Part shown: positions 6,220 to 8,618 of the stretch, one piece after another | Position numbering within the stretch: position 1 is the first letter of the stretch | How the letters are laid out: each line of letters starts with the position of its first letter | Source: CBDUBS01 sp965365445 | GTDB taxonomy: Bacteria; Bacteroidota; Rhodothermia; Rhodothermales; DASSAV01 | NCBI GenBank assembly: GCA_965365445.1 | Contig: CBDUBS010000155.1 | Coordinates: forward strand, 1-8,618 | DNA length: 8,618 nucleotides | Direction of reading: 5' to 3' | Program-made: the position numbers and the translations under genes | The notes under the pieces: generated by a model | What the model was told of the DNA's origin: nothing | Seen by the model: only the letters and a program-made list of their open reading frames with translations | The model's database searches: none

Positions 6220-8618
6220 ATGAAGTCATCCACCGAGATCCGTGACGAGTTCCTGCGTTTTTTCGCAGAGAAAGGCCATACCATCGTGCCGAGCGCCTCG
6301 CTGGTGCCGCAAAGCGACCCGACTTTGCTGTTCACGAATGCCGGCATGAACCAGTTCAAGGATGTATTCCTGGGAACGGGGAAGCGGGCGTATACCCGGG
6401 CCGTGGATACGCAGAAATGCCTTCGTGTGTCGGGGAAGCATAACGATCTCGAAGAGGTCGGGTACGATACGTACCATCATACCCTGTTCGAGATGCTGGG
6501 TAACTGGAGCTTTGGAGACTACTTCAAACGGGAAGCCGTTCGCTGGGCCTGGGAGTTGCTGACCGACCGCTGGGGCCTCGACCCCGGGCGGCTGTATGCT
6601 ACCGTCCACGCCGGGGATGCCGACCTGCACCTGGAGCCGGACGAAGAGGCCGCCGGCTACTGGCGAACCGAAACAGGTATCGACCCGAAACACATACTGT
6701 TCGGCTCCAGCGACGATAATTTCTGGATGATGGGGGATACGGGCCCGTGCGGCCCCTGCTCCGAAATCCATATCGACCTGCGTTCCGATGCAGAACGCGC
6801 CGCCGCACCGGGCGCGGACCTGGTCAATACCGGGGATCCACGCGTCATGGAAATCTGGAACCTCGTATTCATCCAGTACAACGCCCTTCCGGGCGGCGTT
6901 CTGGAGCCGCTCGCCGCGCAGCACATCGATACCGGCATGGGGTTCGAGCGCATCGTGGCGGTGCTCCAGGGGAAGGCGAGCAATTACGATACGGATCTGT
7001 TTCAACCCTTGCTGCAACGCATCGCCGACGACTCACCCCGGGAGGGGATTCGCAGTTATGACGACATCGGTGAAGTCTCGGAGACGGAGCGGGAACGCAT
7101 CCGCATAGCGATGCGGGTCATTGCCGATCATATCCGCACGATAGCCTTTGCCATCGCCGATGGCGCCTCCCCCTCGAATACCGGCCGTGGATACGTCATT
7201 CGTCGCATTCTTCGCCGGGCGGTTCGCTACGGGTATCAGACGCTGGGGTTTCGCGAACCTTTCCTGCATCGGCTGGTGGAGCCCCTGCGAGGGAAAATGG
7301 CCTCCGTTTTTCCGGAGTTGGACCGCCATCAGGATTACATCATCCGTGTCATCGCTGCCGAAGAAGAAGGATTTCTGCAAACGCTGGGCACCGGAATCGC
7401 CTTTTTCGACCGGTTGATTCCGTACGTCAAGCGACTCGCCGCTGTCGAGGAAACGGGCGCCGAACAGATTACCATGGCCCTGGACAGCCTGAAAAACGAC
7501 CGGGCTACGATGGATCTGCTCAAAAAAGCCTACGGAAATACCGACGGCTCCGGGGAAATCCTCGATGCCTTCTCCAATGCGGCCGCTCGTCGGCTGATAC
7601 CCGGAGAAGTTGCCTTTCTCCTGCACGACACATACGGATTTCCGATCGACCTGACCGGCCTGATGGCGCGCGAGGAAGGGCTGGGGGTAGATATGGATAC
7701 CTACGACCGGCTCATGCAGGGCCAGAAACAACGGGCGCGTACCTCGGCTTCGTTCAAGATCGACCAGAGCCGCGTAGACGTATGGCAGCAGGTTTCGGAA
7801 GGAGAAGATTCGTACTTCGTCGGCTACGACCGACTCGACGCCGACGAGGTGCACATCAGGGCCGCTCGAACGCTGGTCCTCGGGGAGCGGGATTTTGCCT
7901 TTGAAATCATCCTGGATAAAACACCTTTCTATGCGGAAAGCGGGGGCCAGCTCGGAGACAGCGGCTCGCTGGAGTTTGAGGGGGAAACCATACACGTGCT
8001 GGACACTCAGAAGCACCAGAGCCACATCGTGCACGTGGTTGACCGATTGCCTCCCGAAATGGACGTGACCTTGCGGGCCCGCGTCGATCGGAACCGGCGG
8101 ATGCGTGTTCAGAAACACCATACGGCTACCCATTTACTCCATGCGGCGCTTCGCCGGGTGCTGGGGCCGCACATCGCGCAGAAAGGATCGCTGGTGGCTC
8201 CGGACAGGCTGCGCTTCGACTTCAGCCACTTCGAGCGCATCGGCGCCGAACAGCTCCACGAAATCGAGACGCTGGTCAACGAAACCATCCAGCAAAACAT
8301 TCCTCGCCAGGAAAACCGCGACGTTCCGATTGAAAAAGCACTCGCCATGGGGGCGACGGCTCTGTTCGGAGAGAAGTACGGCGACTTCGTTCGAGTGATA
8401 ACGTTCGACCCGGCGTTTTCCATCGAGTTGTGCGGGGGCACCCATGTGGATGCATCCGGAGAGATTGGTCTGTTCCGGTTTTTATCGGAAGGCTCCGTAG
8501 CGGCAGGGGTGCGGCGCGTGGAGGCCGTTGTAGGGACGGATGCATTGGCCCTCATCAACAATGAGCGAACAGAGCTGGAACGAGTCAGGGGGTTGTTCCG
8601 CGCCCTCAGCCGTCCGAC
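6220..8618 (+). CDS. alaS: Alanine--tRNA ligase (AlaRS), cut by the right edge
   Basis: Alanyl-tRNA synthetase charges tRNA-Ala with alanine and edits mischarged serine or glycine. The frame runs from the ATG at 6220 to the edge with no stop: 799 complete codons of an expected ~900-950. The aminoacylation domain shows TNAGMNQFKDVF (39-50), FEMLGNWSFGDYF (90-102) and GDTGPCGPCSEIH (172-184). The tRNA-recognition region contains RVIADHIR and HDTYGFP (about 467-473). The editing domain carries the zinc-binding set HTATH (H634, H638) and CGGTH (C738, H742), all intact; C738 corresponds to C666 of E. coli. Zinc ligands fall about 70 residues later than in E. coli, largely because of an extra segment at residues 400-461. 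The missing C-terminus should hold the rest of the C-Ala region. The ATG fits the family N-terminus (EIRDEFLRFF); a GAGA at 6204-6207 is a poor, distant ribosome binding site. It is probably transcribed separately from mpg, given the terminator between them. Confidence 0.97.
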   Translation, partial: MKSSTEIRDEFLRFFAEKGHTIVPSASLVPQSDPTLLFTNAGMNQFKDVFLGTGKRAYTRAVDTQKCLRVSGKHNDLEEVGYDTYHHTLFEMLGNWSFGDYFKREAVRWAWELLTDRWGLDPGRLYATVHAGDADLHLEPDEEAAGYWRTETGIDPKHILFGSSDDNFWMMGDTGPCGPCSEIHIDLRSDAERAAAPGADLVNTGDPRVMEIWNLVFIQYNALPGGVLEPLAAQHIDTGMGFERIVAVLQGKASNYDTDLFQPLLQRIADDSPREGIRSYDDIGEVSETERERIRIAMRVIADHIRTIAFAIADGASPSNTGRGYVIRRILRRAVRYGYQTLGFREPFLHRLVEPLRGKMASVFPELDRHQDYIIRVIAAEEEGFLQTLGTGIAFFDRLIPYVKRLAAVEETGAEQITMALDSLKNDRATMDLLKKAYGNTDGSGEILDAFSNAAARRLIPGEVAFLLHDTYGFPIDLTGLMAREEGLGVDMDTYDRLMQGQKQRARTSASFKIDQSRVDVWQQVSEGEDSYFVGYDRLDADEVHIRAARTLVLGERDFAFEIILDKTPFYAESGGQLGDSGSLEFEGETIHVLDTQKHQSHIVHVVDRLPPEMDVTLRARVDRNRRMRVQKHHTATHLLHAALRRVLGPHIAQKGSLVAPDRLRFDFSHFERIGAEQLHEIETLVNETIQQNIPRQENRDVPIEKALAMGATALFGEKYGDFVRVITFDPAFSIELCGGTHVDASGEIGLFRFLSEGSVAAGVRRVEAVVGTDALALINNERTELERVRGLFRALSRP

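Noticed and set aside
7033..8133. A 366-codon open frame on the minus strand inside alaS, with others opposite thiolase and at 6226-7017
   Set aside because: Each is the complement of conserved coding sequence, has no recognisable domain and no ribosome binding site in a sensible place. They are shadows.
1..8618. A defence system, mobile element or biosynthetic cluster
   Set aside because: Every recognised gene is a widespread housekeeping or metabolic family, all are on one strand with similar base composition, and no transposase, integrase, repeat pair or tRNA was found.

Overview
The window holds seven genes, all on the + strand and packed closely: the 3' end of a glycerate 2-kinase, an unrecognised 204-residue protein, a DUF255/YyaL thioredoxin-fold protein, a thiolase, a TerC-family membrane protein, a 3-methyladenine DNA glycosylase (mpg) and the first ~799 codons of alaS. 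No RNA gene, mobile element, CRISPR array or long repeat was seen. No gene-free stretch exceeds about 150 bases.

The host is probably a moderately GC-rich member of the Bacteroidota/Rhodothermota group, inferred from three things. Two intergenic regions carry promoter-like pairs of the Bacteroidota type (TTTG, 19 bases, TAnnTTTG). Several starts lack a clear Shine-Dalgarno sequence. The AlaS core reads like Bacteroidota/Rhodothermota proteins (IAMRVIADHIRTIAFAI, RRILRRAVRYGY). This is recalled family resemblance, not a database result.

Layout: (1) 2-388, glycerate kinase tail, followed by a weak terminator-like hairpin. (2) 540-1154, hypothetical protein with its own ribosome binding site. 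(3) 1161-4564, a candidate promoter, then the DUF255 gene and the thiolase 17 bases apart, probably one transcript. (4) 4600-6137, a good Bacteroidota-type promoter, terC and mpg overlapping by 41 bases, then a plausible intrinsic terminator. (5) 6220 to the right edge, alaS, cut by the window.

The genes do not form one pathway: carbon metabolism, a thioredoxin-like protein, acyl-CoA chemistry, a membrane transporter-like protein, DNA repair and translation sit side by side. It reads as an ordinary chromosomal housekeeping region. I found no convincing new system. The points most worth a second look are an extra ~50-residue segment in AlaS, an inverted repeat overlapping the terC promoter, the terC-mpg overlap, and the unrecognised 204-residue protein.
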